NCBI GenBank assembly: GCA_955652265.1
Contig: CATPBD010000041.1
Coordinates: forward strand, 1 to 14,555
DNA from: an uncultured Gemmatimonadaceae bacterium
GTDB lineage: Bacteria; Gemmatimonadota; Gemmatimonadetes; Gemmatimonadales; Gemmatimonadaceae
Reading direction: 5' to 3'
DNA length: 14,555 nt
Under the pieces are notes generated by a model that worked only from the letters and a program-made list of their open reading frames with translations, did no database searches and was not told where the DNA came from. Positions 13,958 through 14,555 of the stretch are shown in pieces. The translations under genes and the position numbers were made by a program. Within the stretch, counting starts at the first letter, position 1; every line of letters begins with the position of its first letter.

Positions 13958-14555
13958 ATGCGCCGTCCCACCGGTTTTTCAGCCTATTTCAGCCTCCTCA
14001 GATCGGGTTCCGTCGGTGCGCTAGCGCTGGCGATGACCCTCTCATGCTCCGAAAGCATAGCCGTGACAAAGGGGCTGCAGGACGGTGTCGTATCTACCGA
14101 GATCGTGGTTCCTGACTCGCTCAAGCAGGCTCTCGCGGCTCAGTACCCGGCCACGCTTCTAAATGCTCGTACTTCGATGACGGCCAACATTCTCGTCCCA
14201 CCTGTTGTGACGGGCACGACGCTGGCCGCCTGCACCTCCGGTGCCGGGTCTGCCGTCGGATACACGGAAACGAAGGTTCCGCTCGCTCCGGAGAGCGCGC
14301 CCAGCATCGTTCCTTTCCCAATCTACGATGACGGAATGCTCGAGCACGTGCCCGTTGGATTCAGCTTCAACTTCTACGGTGCCACGTACACCGAGGTCAC
14401 CATCTACTCCAACGGGCTCCTTATGTTCGGCCCGGCTGTCAAAGATCCCCTCGGCTTCTACAGGGGCGACATGATTCCTTACTATACCAATCCGAACAAC
14501 ACCATCGCGTTCGCCTGGACCGACTGGTCACCACAGCGTGTGCCCGGTGGAATAC
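13946..14555 (+). CDS. Secreted or lipid-anchored protein with nidogen-like motif, N-terminal part
   Basis: The frame is open from ATG 13946 to the window edge, giving 203 visible residues and no stop. The N-terminus has MRVTMRRPTGF, a hydrophobic stretch and then LALAMTLSC. Cys34 could be a lipid-attachment site, although Thr at -3 makes the lipobox imperfect. From about 130 to 193 comes a pattern common in bacterial surface proteins: VGFSFNFYGATYTEVTIYSN, GLLMFG, then NPNNTIAFAWTDW. This is the FPFYG-YT-V-SSNG-LxFG-PNN-I type associated with nidogen-like beta-sandwich modules. ATG 13958 (Met5) is an alternative start. Function is unknown; it is likely extracytoplasmic, possibly adhesive or structural. 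The gene stands alone after the 162-nt intergenic region. Confidence 0.75.
   Translation, partial: MRVTMRRPTGFSAYFSLLRSGSVGALALAMTLSCSESIAVTKGLQDGVVSTEIVVPDSLKQALAAQYPATLLNARTSMTANILVPPVVTGTTLAACTSGAGSAVGYTETKVPLAPESAPSIVPFPIYDDGMLEHVPVGFSFNFYGATYTEVTIYSNGLLMFGPAVKDPLGFYRGDMIPYYTNPNNTIAFAWTDWSPQRVPGGI

Overview
The window is a gene-dense, GC-rich bacterial chromosome segment that looks like Gemmatimonadota, at moderate confidence. Three things suggest this: a Ser/Thr kinase fused to a TolB-like domain and TPRs with no membrane helix, a lipoprotein with a short Ser/Asp/Ala/Thr/Gly/Pro linker after its lipobox cysteine, and the housekeeping gene order. There are no tRNA, rRNA, CRISPR or insertion-sequence signals.

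Left part (1-8762, + strand): topA, trmFO, xerC, a cytochrome b gene and a molybdopterin oxidoreductase gene form one run. Each gene overlaps the next by 4 nt (GTGA, ATGA, TTGA, ATGA). A strong stem-loop at 6251-6290 follows, then a small membrane-protein gene on the - strand, then hslV-hslU on the + strand. Without the redox pair and the small membrane gene, the order topA-trmFO-xerC-hslV-hslU is the one known from Bacillus (topA-gid-codV-clpQ-clpY). The 14 codons before topA may be the tail of the usual upstream neighbour dprA, which cannot be proved here. The housekeeping genes cover DNA supercoiling, tRNA m5U54 formation, chromosome dimer resolution and ATP-dependent proteolysis. The inserted pair looks like a membrane-anchored extracytoplasmic redox module.

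Middle part (8759-11574, - strand): the kinase-TolB-TPR gene is translationally coupled (TTGA) to a DUF2784 membrane protein gene. That gene meets hslU tail to tail in a shared CTAG. Upstream of the kinase is a 50-codon gene for a basic protein resembling the AP2-like arm-binding domain of integrases. It lies 13 nt after a lipoprotein of the PQQ-dependent sugar dehydrogenase family (11588-12787).

Right part (12788-14555, + strand): argF (ornithine carbamoyltransferase) is divergent from the dehydrogenase, with overlapping -10 elements. After a 162-nt intergenic region carrying several dyads, a secreted protein with a nidogen-like motif begins and runs off the window.

The less expected signals are the redox pair inside the housekeeping cluster, three starts preceded by a TATNNT-type hexamer exactly 6 nt before ATG (candidate leaderless mRNAs), the tiny AP2-like gene, and the hairpins around the start of the last gene. 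I did not find a convincing wholly new defence or mobile system.
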